Assembly: GCA_020736575.1 (NCBI GenBank)
Contig: JAGPYM010000005.1
Location: 1,302,001 to 1,366,000, forward strand
Length of the DNA stretch: 64,000 nucleotides
Direction: 5' to 3'
Source of the DNA: Thelonectria olida
Taxonomy: Eukaryota; Ascomycota; Sordariomycetes; Hypocreales; Nectriaceae
A program made the translations under genes and the position numbers. Below the pieces are notes generated by a model that saw only the letters and a program-made list of their open reading frames with translations, made no database searches and was not told where the DNA came from. Below, piece by piece: positions 22,693 to 34,132 of this stretch. Numbering within the stretch: the first letter of the stretch is position 1; each line of letters begins with the position of its first letter.

Positions 22693-23596
22693 TCATTCCT
22701 CGTCTCCGAGCTTTCCCGGCCGCAGAGCAGCGCCTCCGAGAAATTCCCGCACCATGACAATGCTGCCGCCGCGCTTGGCGTTGCCCCCTTCGGCGCCGGG
22801 CTCGGTCTCGGACTTCTCCCCCTGTGGCTTGTCCTTGTCCTTGTCGTAGTCTTGTTCATCTTGTTGATGTGGTTGTTGGTGGCTCTCGTCGTCCTCCTCC
22901 TCCCATAGTCGAAATCCCATGCGCTCGTAAAACGGCACCACCTTTGCATTGTCCGCCGCCACACCAATCCATACTCCTCCTCCAGCATCCTTCTTCTGCT
23001 CATCCCCCAAAGCCCTCACCGTCCTCTCCAGCAACTTCCCACCCCATCCCTTCCCCTGCCAACCCTCCAGCAAGTCAATGTGCAGCGTCGCAGGGAACCT
23101 GGCCGCGACAGCCGCCTCGACAGCCAGCAGCCGCAGCGGGTCGTGCGCCAGCTGCACCAGGCACGCGCCGTTCACGGAGCCGTCTTCCTTGGTCCACGGC
23201 TCCGCCTCGGCCGCCGGGGCGAGTGGGTCGGCTTGCTCGGCCCGGAGTTGCTGCACCTCGGACGAAGCGTCGAGCACGGCCGAGACGTAGGATGGGTACG
23301 CTGCGGCGAAGGAGGTCGTGTCCGGACACCCGATGCAGTAGCCCACGGCTGTGCCGGAGCCGTCGTCGAGGACGAAGCATGTCGACGGGGACAGGTGAGT
23401 GTATTGGTGAGTCCAGAGGTAAGGTGCCATGGTATGAGCTGCTGAGGACGATGCGAGTGATGGCGGGAGGGTTGCGCGGCACTGTCGAGGCAGAGAGAGT
23501 GAGTCAGTGAGCAAGGGGAGGGCATCAGCCTGCAAATCTTACAATGTGCGCTGTTGCCTCAAAGTCTCGCTTCTCGTATGGTCGAATGAAGGCCAT
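22693..23596 (-). CDS. GNAT-family N-acetyltransferase
   Basis: Exons 23543..23596 and 22693..23481 (donor GTAAGA, acceptor GACAG, phase 0) give 280 residues starting MAFIRPYEKRDFEATAHICR, a typical GNAT beta-1/alpha-1 opening. Acetyl-CoA binding motif A is HIDLLEGWQGKGWGGKLLE at about 152-170 (Q/RxxGxG type), and motif B is GVWIGVAADNAKVVPFYERM-GF at about 187-208. Between the two lies an insert in which a conserved-looking PAAYPSYVSAVLDAS-type segment (here AAAYPSYVSAVLDAS) resembles GNATs related to the acetyltransferase-like domain of O-GlcNAcase. A polar insert rich in Glu, Gln, Asp and Lys (about 213-250) precedes the last strand. Substrate unknown. Confidence 0.88.
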
Positions 23597-24382
23597 GGCT
23601 GCTGTGACGGCTTCTTTTCGAGGAGCTCTCTTCTTGCGAGAAGTTAGTGGCAGGTGGGTAGTTTGGGACTAATATATGGATGGATACGAATAGTGACAAG
23701 GAAGCAAGCCCACTGCATGTCGGTCTCTTGCAGTTACAGATGAGAGGGAAGTTCGGAATGACGGCCCTTCGTCCCGTTTCTGCAGTTCAAAGTCACCACT
23801 GCACACAAAGAGGCACGACTCGCAGGTACGTCTCAACTGTTGTTGTTTTTTTAGCTCAAATCCTCCAAGAAATAATAACATTTTAAGTGGTATCCTCACG
23901 GGCGCCGACTTGGCCTCTGCTCCCAATCCATCTGTACATTCAAACCCCAACACCGCTTGCCTTCCACCGCAAATGTGCTATGCCTGTCCATTCTTCTTCC
24001 AAGTACTAAGGTCCTTTCGCTTTAAGCTGACGCCAGCATGGATCAAAGTCCTGCTCGATCCCTTTCGCCAGCCGTCTCTTTACGCCAGATACGAGGTTCC
24101 AAACTGCCCTTTAAACACAAAAAACCCACAATCAAGACAGTATCCCCCATAAAGAAAAAAAATAGCTCGGGTCACCAGGGGTTACCCATGAAATGTACAG
24201 GCTACTAAATCCTCGATTCGGCTCTCGAGGCTGTGTTAAATAGTCGGTAAAGAATAACACAATTAAGAAACTGAGAGTGAAACAGTATGCCGAAAGGTAT
24301 CGTCGCGTATCTCGTGTCCATAATGGCCAGAAAGAGTAGAAATTAAGCCAAAGAAGGGAAAAAGAAGGTGTGAAGAAATGAT
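23597..24382. other. Intergenic, GNAT promoter and 3' flank of the disordered-protein gene
   Basis: 786 bp; A/T-rich 3' UTR-like DNA in 24130-24380 and the acetyltransferase promoter in the first part. No gene seen. Confidence 0.5.
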
Positions 24383-27300
24383 TTAAATCATGCCCCCAGG
24401 CATGCTGTTGCCAGACATGCTGGGCGGCATTGGTGGCGGCATCGATGGGTGTGGGGGGCTGTTGCGAAGAGAACGTGCTCGGGCATTCATCCCGTTGGCC
24501 TCGCTTGTTGCTTTTCGAAGTCTTTGTCGATATTGGGCAGGTCCTTCATCATCGCTAGCGAATGCTCCATGGCCACCGCGGCTCTCGTCCCCGCTGACAG
24601 GGCTGATCGGAAATCGACCCCTCATCGCAGCTTCGTCCTCACTCCGGCGCGCAAAGTCATTCATTGGGTTCGTCTTGCGTCGAGGGTTGATCGGGGGAAG
24701 TGGAGGCGCACTCATGTTGCCATTCATGTTGCCGTTCTGGTTGCTGCTCATGGTACCGTGCATGCTGGGCGAAATTCCGCCTCGCTGACCCATTGGACCC
24801 TGTGAGTTAGGAGAGAGCAGAGGGGGGTCAGAGGGGTCCCTCGGTCGCATCATACGCTTCGCTGAGTGGTCGAAGTCCATGTTTCCGGGATGCTGGGGGA
24901 AAGAGCGTTGGCTTGGCGGGCCGTAAGGAGATGGCCCCCCGTTCATGGGAGAGACTGGCGATGGTTGTCCATGATCAAAACCACGGTTCAAGTTCGGTGA
25001 GGGTTCACCAAACCGATTCAAACGCACAGGAGAGGCCGTACCACTGGGGCGAGGATGAGAGGGTGATCGCATCATTGGTCCTTGCCGAGGAACTCCATTC
25101 GGCCCTGGAGAGGGCATCGGAGCGTAGAACTCGTCACGGGGGATAGAGCCATTGCGCAGGCGTGGCGGCCTGCTACCCGATCGTCCACTATTACTGTTTT
25201 CAGAGCCACTTCTCTCACGCTCGGATGTGGCCCGAGACGCAGACCGAGACGAGTTGCCGTTCCATGACTCCTCACTCGGCATGCGATTATAGGAAACTGG
25301 CGGAGGTCGTCGCTCCTGGGATGCTTGTCTCGAAGGGGGTCCGCGCAAGCTAGGAGCTCGCTCGCGATTGGGAGCCACCTGAGGCATCTGTGGAGGCATT
25401 TGCTGAGGCATCGGCGAAGGGACCTGTGGCGGGGGCTGCTGTGGTGCTTGATATCGTTGCTGGACTTCGATTTCCTTCATTCTCTGAAGTTCCCGGCGGG
25501 CTTGTCGGAAAGCCTTTAGGCCTGCATGAACATTTTCGCGCTCCATCGAAGGACGGCCATCATTCCCTGCGGCGTCAGCTGGTACCTGGGCCTGTTCTTG
25601 CTTCATTTCGTTATCTGTCAGGGAGTCTGGTCGAGCAATCGGAAGGCTGGTGCTGGAGGCGGAGCCACTCAGACCAAGTAATTTCTTCGCTTTAGTCTGG
25701 CTCTGGTCTCCCCGAGTCCTGTCAACGAGAGAGCCGCGACTCGACTTGGCTTTGAGAATTCCTAGAGCGTTTGGACGCGGGGGGGGAGGGAGCTCTGAGA
25801 CTGGAGGGGGAGGCGGGATAGAGCTGCCACTGTCAGACTCCACGTAGGACGTGAGTCTTTCACGAACTCGTCGTGCACCGTCAGCCAGGTGTCGGGCAAA
25901 ATCATCCGTCTCCTTCTCGTGCTCCAGGCTGATCTTGGAATCGTGAGCAGAAGCAGGGGCGACGGGGACAACTTCTCGGGCATCCACCGACGACCTAGTC
26001 ATGGTCGGGCTTGGAAGATCGTTATCCATCGACATTTCCACACCTCTCTCAATCGACTCCCACGTGTTCGTTTTATTGTTGACTGACTCATAAGCTGGAA
26101 CATCGTCACGCTCTGGGGGGAATCGTGATGTCAAATCAGAATCGTTGGGAGCGTTGTCATAGATAGACGATGCGTTGCTGTCCTGCCGAAGGTGTGCACG
26201 AACTAGACCACTCAGTCCTCCCGACGTAGGCCCCAAAGTTGGTGAATCTTCGGGAGATTCGCTCTTGGAATCATCCTTTTCTAGCGACAAAGGAGTAGGA
26301 AGGGCTGACTTTCGGAATGCTGGGTGATCTTGATCAGCAGGGCGCTCAACAGTCACTTGTGGTGGCTGTGGCATGCCCGTGCGCGTGGGAACACCGTCGC
26401 TCAAATTGTCATCCTCTTCTTCATCGTCAAAGAAGGTAGAGGTCTGGCCCTCTTCCTTGAGCGCAGCTTGGAGGCTGAACGAGTTGGAGTCGTGCTTCTC
26501 GAAAACAGTTCTTTGGGTGGATGGTGATCGGGATCGAATAGTAGGCCCGGAAGTGTTTGAATCAGCTCGGAAGCGGTTGGGTGTGGTTTCTCGGCCTCGT
26601 TGAAGCTGAATCTGACGTTGTGCATATCTCGAGTCATCATACTGAGCCGCCTTGGCCAACACACTTGTTGCGGCAAGCTTAGTCTTCTCTGGGGGGAAAG
26701 ACAGCGCCTGGTGTTCCCCGGCGTCACTAATCGGGGGGCTCAGAGGGGGAGTAGCACCGAATGAGGCACGCTCTTCGAACCCAGTAAATCTGTTTTGGGA
26801 TTCCAGAGGGGTTGTTTGGGATGAAATGGTAGTGGGAGGGCTGAAGGATCGCAGGTTGGGGGCACTTGCTTTGTTAAGGATGGATCGTGTGTTGGCGAAC
26901 CGGTCGCTAAAGGTTGCGCTGGAAGGTGAAGGAACGGTCGGTGTAAGATCTGGGGTGCGGTTGATGTTTCGCTGCTTAGAGAGAGTGTCGATTCGAGAAA
27001 GGGCAGAGGTCTGCGAGTTGTGGAGGTCTTGGTTTAGGCCCTGTTCGTACAGACGGCGAGTACGGGTAACACTGCGCTCGATCGGTGGGGTTGGGTTCGA
27101 TGCTGCCGTCGCTGACTGCCACTCCTTGACAGATTGAGCAGGTTGTGATGAGGTGATGGAGGTTGCTGCAGTGGAGTTGCGTGCTTGCGAGGGCACAGAC
27201 GAGTTTGTAGAACTTGTCTCTCGTCTGCGGTTGTACTCGGATTGAGGAGAATCTGGTCGGACAGGCTCTGAATCCAAGGAATCGCTTTGGCGAAGCTCCT

Positions 27301-27916
27301 CCAAATTCTCAATCTCCTTGGCCCTTTCCGCTTGGCGATACTTCTGAAAGGCCGACTGAGCTACATCGTCGCCATACAACGCTCTGCCAGAAGTAGCGCC
27401 AGGCTTGCCACCAGCTCCAGAAATCTTGTAAATCTTTTGACGTCCACCGAACAGGTTGTTTCCTTCCGTGGGCTTGGACCGGGTCATAACACTCCCGTTA
27501 ATTGATGCAGCGTCATCTGAGTTGTATGCACTGTTTCGAGCGAAAGGAGCTCGAATTGACTCAACTTCAGCAATGTCGCTGAGCCCACCTCCAAATCCGA
27601 AGTCCATTAGTCTGGATTGTCTTTTAGGGTAGAGCACACTGTCGTCGCTGGCCTTCCCAACCTTAGTGTTCGGGTCGTCTTGTTCACGCAGCATGGAGAA
27701 TCTCGCGGAAAGACCTGTCATCAACAGACTTGTTCTGAAATCATCGCTTGATGGAAGGGCTGAGGCGAGGTCGAGTTCTGGCTTAGGTTCCTCCTCCTGG
27801 GACTTCTTGTTCTTTCCAAACATCTTAAAGGGGCCGGACGACTCAGATTCGACTGAGGGGCGCGGAGCCGCCGCCAAGTCATCCTTGGCCTTCTTTCTAC
27901 CTCGGAAACGGTTCAT
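24383..27916 (-). CDS. Large disordered fungal protein, 1177 residues
   Basis: Single long exon. The start MNRFRGRKKAKDDL is preferred to an upstream in-frame Met at 27982 because the extra 22 residues look like leader. The N-terminal 190 residues are ordered and resemble blocks conserved widely in Pezizomycotina: LDLASALPSSDDFRTSLLMT, GLSARFSMLREQDDPNTKVG, KASDDSVLYPKRQSRLMDFG, NNLFGGRQKIYKI and GRALYGDDVAQSAFQKYR. The rest is Ser/Pro/Arg-rich and disordered, with a Pro-Gln segment (QQPPPQVPSPMPQQMPPQMP) and a Met-Pro-rich C-terminus. A basic amphipathic start and many Ser/Thr-Pro sites suggest a phosphorylated cytoplasmic scaffold, but this is inference and no named family was recognised. 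Confidence 0.85.
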   Translation of the reverse strand: MNRFRGRKKAKDDLAAAPRPSVESESSGPFKMFGKNKKSQEEEPKPELDLASALPSSDDFRTSLLMTGLSARFSMLREQDDPNTKVGKASDDSVLYPKRQSRLMDFGFGGGLSDIAEVESIRAPFARNSAYNSDDAASINGSVMTRSKPTEGNNLFGGRQKIYKISGAGGKPGATSGRALYGDDVAQSAFQKYRQAERAKEIENLEELRQSDSLDSEPVRPDSPQSEYNRRRETSSTNSSVPSQARNSTAATSITSSQPAQSVKEWQSATAASNPTPPIERSVTRTRRLYEQGLNQDLHNSQTSALSRIDTLSKQRNINRTPDLTPTVPSPSSATFSDRFANTRSILNKASAPNLRSFSPPTTISSQTTPLESQNRFTGFEERASFGATPPLSPPISDAGEHQALSFPPEKTKLAATSVLAKAAQYDDSRYAQRQIQLQRGRETTPNRFRADSNTSGPTIRSRSPSTQRTVFEKHDSNSFSLQAALKEEGQTSTFFDDEEEDDNLSDGVPTRTGMPQPPQVTVERPADQDHPAFRKSALPTPLSLEKDDSKSESPEDSPTLGPTSGGLSGLVRAHLRQDSNASSIYDNAPNDSDLTSRFPPERDDVPAYESVNNKTNTWESIERGVEMSMDNDLPSPTMTRSSVDAREVVPVAPASAHDSKISLEHEKETDDFARHLADGARRVRERLTSYVESDSGSSIPPPPPVSELPPPPRPNALGILKAKSSRGSLVDRTRGDQSQTKAKKLLGLSGSASSTSLPIARPDSLTDNEMKQEQAQVPADAAGNDGRPSMERENVHAGLKAFRQARRELQRMKEIEVQQRYQAPQQPPPQVPSPMPQQMPPQMPQVAPNRERAPSLRGPPSRQASQERRPPPVSYNRMPSEESWNGNSSRSASRATSERERSGSENSNSGRSGSRPPRLRNGSIPRDEFYAPMPSPGPNGVPRQGPMMRSPSHPRPSGTASPVRLNRFGEPSPNLNRGFDHGQPSPVSPMNGGPSPYGPPSQRSFPQHPGNMDFDHSAKRMMRPRDPSDPPLLSPNSQGPMGQRGGISPSMHGTMSSNQNGNMNGNMSAPPLPPINPRRKTNPMNDFARRSEDEAAMRGRFPISPVSGDESRGGHGAFASDDEGPAQYRQRLRKATSEANGMNARARSLRNSPPHPSMPPPMPPSMSGNSMPGGMI

Positions 27917-30900
27917 ATTGGCGATTTCGGTTCGATCGAATAGGGGTTTACAAGTCGAACCTCGAACGAAGGTTGGTTTCAAGATACCAGACCCTTTTAG
28001 TTCATCTCACTACCGGATTGAGAAGACGCCCAAGTCGAAAGATGTGCACCTAAACTTGAACACCATAAACGTCAGCTCAGGTCCAAAAGTTCGGTGCCTG
28101 CGAGAGCCACCGACTGTGTAAAACACGTTCATTGGCTTCGTCATCATCAGGCTCTAGGCGGGTGAGGGTCTGACTGAAAACCAGAGAGCTACCGCAGCCA
28201 TTGATCTCTCCACCAAGGACTCTTCGCAACAAGGGAATCGGGTGCCGTACCTAATTGTGATGCTCGTCCAGTGCTCAAATTGGCTGCTATGCTGATACGT
28301 TCGTGATTCTTAAGCAAGCATAAAGCAGTGGAACCAACAAGCGGCGTAGAGCGAGGTCGACACAAGGCGTAACGCCCAACACGCGAAATAGAGGACTCGC
28401 ACTCGGGAAGACAAAGAAGTAGTGAAAAAAAAGAGGAAAGTTTCGGTCGTCGTGGGTCGTCGTCGAGGAACAGGTTCGTGTAGCACCACGGATCGCAGGT
28501 TCGTTTGCTCCAGACCAAGGAGATCGGGCAGCTGCAGGAAATGTACGAGGGATGAACAAGAAGTGGGCGGCCGTAACGGGTCGGGGCGAGGGTCCAGAAG
28601 AGGAAAGGATTTCGGTTGTGTCTGGCGGATTGAGGCGTGTCTCAGATTCGGTGGGTGAAAGTAAATTCAGGTCGACGGTTTGTTCTCGTTCTGGTGTATG
28701 ATCGAAGAATAGTACCGGTCTTGTTTGCGGATCTCCCAAGGGAGGAGAAAGGAGAGTGGGATGTGATTGTTGTGAAGAAATAAAATTGAGATCGTAGAGG
28801 AAAGAAAGGGAGTGTCGGATTGACCTGGCCAGCAGTGAAGCTTTTTTTTCTTGGTCGGTCAAAGAGATGAGGTGAAGAGAAAGGAGTTGAGAGACACCAG
28901 AGACACAGAGAAACCAGGCCGCGATATGATGACTGGCAGGCAGGTGTCTTGTGACCAGTGAACAATGAGAAAGGAAGGAGAGGAAAGAGGCGAGTGAGAT
29001 GAAAGAACGGAATGGGAGTTTAGAGCAGACCCCGGCTAGACCAACCCAACTACCAATGGTTTTAATTTTTTTTTCCTTCTCTTGACAAGATGAGAAATTG
29101 GTGACGGCGATGAAGGGGGGATTTTGGGCTGGCAGAGCTGGATGGATACCTACATAGGAGGCGCTACGGAATAGAATGAGAGGTGGTGAAAGGGGTGTGC
29201 GTGGGAGGCGGAACGACAAGGGGTGTGCGTGGTGCCAGGGGTGCAGGACGCTATAACCCGACTAGGACTAGACAGGTGCGAGGGTCGAGATACGTCCCTC
29301 CTTTCTTTTGAGTCTTGTTCTCTCCGTCTCACATCCGCTGTTTGGCTTCCTTCCCCTTTCTCCAGGGCAGTGTCAGAAAATCAGGCAATTGACCTTACCT
29401 TAAAGGTATTATATACCTTGCATTCCTCGTATTTTCTGCCTCAGATAAAGTATCGAATACCACATCCTTGGAAGTGCGGGTGCAAACCGTCCTGCTTGGA
29501 AACAGCAGAAGATCCAGTCCAGAGTCAAGTATCTTAGGTAAGGTATCTATGCACGACGGGATAATAGGTTGGGTTCCATTGTTACTCAACTCTTGTGTCG
29601 ATTGGCAGATGTTTGCCCTCTCCGGTATTCCGACCGGACATGATTTCATCATCCCTTTTCAAGTTGTGCTCGTCAGACTGAACGAAGTTACCGTCTCACA
29701 GCCATCAAATTCATACACTGTATTAAAATTACTGGATATTGGAGTCAGAGCACACATCCTTCCCATCCTGTTCCCTCTGTGCTCCCTTTTCCCACCACTC
29801 ACCACTCGGGCATCCGTGATTTGTGGATGATACGATGGGCCATGGCGAACAAGGATTTTTTTGGTGGGCTTTAAGGAAAAACACCAACAGCACAATCAGG
29901 ATGGGATGGGATGAACGGTGCAGCTGCCGGGCGTCCAAGGCTTGCTAGCTGCGGGGACGGTGGGGCGTGGCGCTAAGTGCCTCCGTACCTCAGCAAAGGG
30001 TCGAGTCTCGAGCGGGAGGAAAGGGAAGGAATGGCCCACTGGATTCTCTGATGGTGCGACAAGGAAGGAAAGGAGCGACCATGGACTGCCGACTGTGCGC
30101 ACGCCGCCCCTGCCCGCCAGCTTCCTTGACAGTTCAGGGTGCTTGTTAGCAGGTTGCACTGGACTCCAGTGGGCTCCGATGCACCCTTAGCGGACTCGTA
30201 GGGCACTCCGAGCTCCAACTTCAGCGCTCTCTCCCAACTCGCTCCAGTGAGTCGCACTTGCCGTCGTTGTCGTTACCAGCATCAGCTCTCAACTCCACCG
30301 ACTAATAACAACGGATGCTAGATGAGTTCAGCTTACCAGGCTGTTTTGCATTAACCACGACACCACGACACGACAGAAAGCAACGGGCTCTGCGGCCCCT
30401 AATGTCCCGTTCACGTCTGAGGTAATCATCGTAGACGTCTAAGGCCCCCATAACCCCAGAGCCTGTCTCAAAAGCTCAGGGGACAGCACATCAGATTCTT
30501 GTCCTCATCTCAATCTTCACTCGCCATCTCACCAAGAGCCTCTCTTCGTCGGATAATGCATGGAAGGGAAAGAACGGAACACAATCACATGTACAACTCG
30601 AACCTTGCACGTCTCACTCGAAACAACAACTCATCAGTACCCGACAGAAAATTGTCGAAATCTAGACAACCAACATAAGTTATCTACATAGTAGGTCTCA
30701 CAAGAAACATGTTTGTGTGAAGGGCACGGCGTCTCCCATCTTTCCGGAGGGGTTTGCTTGTCCCGTCTGCTGTCTGCCATTTGCCCGTGTGCATATCACA
30801 TACTACGTAAGGTAAGGTACGTGATGTAATCGGAATTCAATCACTTGCTCCGTCTTGCAGAAATGCCGTCACCTGCCAGGCAATCATGGCCAGCACATGG

Positions 30901-33875
30901 ACGTGCACTGGATAATCAAATCCCAAAGAATGGGCATGAGAATGCTCAAAGCTTCGTAATGAACGACAACACCTCACCGCCATCGCCACTGACACGCCAA
31001 AACATACTTTCTTGGCCTCCTCCTTCACTGCTGCGACGGATCTGAATCTCCGACTGAATCCGAAGCACCGATGTGCAGCAGCTGAGAGAATGGTTGCCGT
31101 GAATACCACAAGGACATGGGCAAGTGAATGCGTGCAAATCAGCAGGCTGCTCCTCATCGTTGCTTTTTTCTCCGAAAGACTGCATCTTATCCATGCACAT
31201 CTCATCCACCGCTCTTCAGTCATTTGCCCACGCCATCATCTCTTTCGACAAGCCCGCTTGTCTGCTTGCTCTCTCCTCTCCATGGAGCAGAGAAACCAAC
31301 CTGCATGAGATCGACAAAAGAAATGCACGGATAGGCTAGCTTTCGGTTTCTGTTGAGTTACAGGACGAAACCAGAAGCAGCGACGGCTTGCGGCAGACAA
31401 CCGTTGAAAGACCACTACTGCAAGGACAGCGTCTGGTAACGTTTAGGGCCTTTAGGCCATGTCATCCGCTCCCTAGCGTCCACACCGGTAGACGCCATCC
31501 GTATCCCAGCAGGCCCTTGCCGTCCTCGTCGTTGCCAGCGGGAAGAGATTTGAGGAGCCAGGCGGCAGAGCAAACTCTAATTACTAGGAGATACTGATCA
31601 AGGAAGTAATTCAGCTTCTCAGGTTTCTTGAACATTTGCGAGAACTCGGTTAATCAGAGTCAGGATTTATACCTCCACGAACTTGGTGTCATTGTCCCTC
31701 CGAGCCGTCCGCCGGACATGGCTTCCAAGGTTCTTTTGAGCCAAGGCATGCTCATATCCGTGCATTCGTACATCCAGACGACTCAATACCCAGGTATGTT
31801 GTCAATATCTACTTCGATTCACCAGGGGCGTTCTGCAAGGGGATTCGAACAAAATCTAGGATTGTCCAATGACACTTCGTCATCAAAGTTAATCTATAAA
31901 GGCCCAGCGCTGCATGCAGAGGCCATCACCGTCACAACCAAGCTCTCCGGGATCATCAGTAAGCGTCCCATCGGCTGTTTACTGCAGCTTCGTGCCGAAA
32001 GATCTGACCATCCACCGCAAAGTCCTCATCAATCATCCAATCTGTTCGACCACTCCGGGCCCCTTATTATTTTTCGCCCCGTTCTAGGACATCGCCCCTA
32101 ACTCCCGTCCATCTAGGTTTCTGATGCCTGCATGAACAGAAGAGAAGAATAATCCATCCAACCATTTGTCCTTGCTCGACTTCTCCGCATAGCACGCCCG
32201 CGCAAGCAGCAACCATTTTGCTTTGACAGTTGAGACTGAGACAATCCCCGCTCTCCCCCACCACTCAACGGCTAGAGTCTGGTTGCCACCATGCTTCTGC
32301 CCGGAGTTTCTATCGTGGCTGGTCCCTGCATGCACCTTGGGGTGTTGACGGCGAGGCTCACGCAATTGGTGTTGTCAATCTCGCTGCTCAGCCAGTCCCT
32401 GTCTCTTGTGCGTCCTTCTCGCCTCTGCGTCTTTCTCTCTGAGCTCAGCTGGAATGCTATCGCGGCAGCACAATTGGCGCCCTGAGCGCGCCAACAGATA
32501 TCTTCCCGCACACATGCAACTCACTGGTGCGTTATGCGGAGTACAGAGCACACATACCCCCTAGGTCGCGCATCTCGAAAACTCATTCGTCCATGTCAGA
32601 CTTTCGGGATTGGCTTGACTTTCTTTTTTTAAATCACTGGTCAAGCGTCCATCCCAGGCGGCAGTACAAGACTCTTGTTAGAGCAATCGATCACTGCGCT
32701 TTTGGCAACACGACGTGGGTTTGGAAGGGCTCCAGCGGTTGGGATAAATGATGGAGCCTGATCTACTGGTATGACTGGACGACAGACTCCAAAACCCAAG
32801 ACACTGATGAGAGACACAGCAGGGCGCTAAAGAAGGCCATGAACCTGGATTTGGCTCATTTCTAAGACAAGAATTTCGCCTTTGTTTGCCATGACGCGAT
32901 ATTGCGGTATCCCAGAGACATGATTGCGGATCAAAACTCTAGAGGTATCCATCCAGGTATGGGTGAGGGCATTCCTTGTGGCAATTCCGGCATCGTGCAT
33001 GCGTATGCATGTGATCGCTTCGGAGTAATAATATGACCAATGTTGCCTGCCTATGTACGAAGATCAATGTCATTTTCGCGGCACGTCTTCCCCACAAGAA
33101 CACGGACGAGGCCTGTTATGCTGAAATTCCATCCAGTCCAGTCCCCTCTGTGACAACATTGACCCGCAAGCGAATGAAATATTCAGTTGTGAAGAAGAAA
33201 TGAAACTGCTATTCTGTCTACCCCTCTTCAAACTTTTATCCAGAATCCCCTTCAGAAATGCCGCACGCTCGCCGTGTCTTCCCTTTTCTTATTTTCTCAG
33301 GGGCAAGGAGGCGGATGGCATGCGTTGCGTGCATCTCAAGATCACAGCCACCAGCGTCATAAAGTGACACTGCAAACTCGATTGTGCCCTTTTCTTCTTG
33401 CTAGAATCCTCCCACACTCTCTTTCCATCCCTTGACTGGTGGTGGGCAGTCGCTAATTAATACATACTTTGGAGAAACAGGCGCTCAATCCTACCTAGCC
33501 CGGGGTGTTTCCGAGCGGCCTCGCTTGCTCCCTGTCACGGCATCTGTTCTAGACCATCCGGAAGCCAATCAGAAGCCTGTTCCTGGTGCTAGTCCCTTCT
33601 TAGTCATCAAGCCCTTGTACCATATTTTGAGCTGCAAGGGACGGATGCATGGGTGTGTCTATAGCAACTCCCCTGTCTGCTTCCAACTCTTGCCTGGGGA
33701 AGCAAGCAAGAACCAGGAAGGAAGGATGGGTGAACGAGTGGGTGACATCGCGAAATCGGATCTGCCAGGGCCAGAGTCGGGCAGTTGGGCCATCTGTCAC
33801 TCGTCCATCGCCCGATCATCTTCCAAAGCCTTTGCCGGCACTTTGTTGACCCATCTTCACAGGAGACAAACTAAG

Positions 33876-33904
33876 ACAACAACAACAACAACAACAACAA
33901 CAAC
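33876..33904 (+). repeat. (ACA)n trinucleotide repeat
   Basis: About 9.7 perfect ACA units, then an imperfect CAA-rich stretch to about 33940 and a short ORF (ATG 33957, MSLRLLRQPSFG, stop) in a good start context. Confidence 0.9.
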
Positions 33905-34120
33905 GATAACAACATTAACGAGGACAACAACAAACAAAGCCCCAATCCCGACGACAATGTCTCTCCGACTCTTGCGGCAACCCTCTTTCGGCTAAAAGTA
34001 AATAAAGCCCAACGTCCTGGCTCTGTGGGCTATTGGGGCACTAAAACCTCTCGGCTCCAAACCCCCAAGATACCTTCTCCAAAACCAAGACAAGGAAGGA
34101 CCCAGCGACGGCCACGTACA

Positions 34121-34132
34121 TACTACGTAGTA
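34121..34132. repeat. 12-bp perfect palindrome TACTACGTAGTA
   Basis: Self-complementary sequence inside the gene-poor interval. The flank CATACTACGTA recurs near 30800. Confidence 0.8.

Noticed and set aside
28287..29219. 310-residue minus-strand open frame
   Set aside because: Ser/Pro/Phe-rich, pyrimidine-biased sequence without domain-like segments; it lies where the leader/promoter of the 1177-residue protein gene is expected.
31628..32101. 157-residue plus-strand frame in the empty interval
   Set aside because: No domain-like segments, ordinary length for chance frames, no recognisable splice partners.
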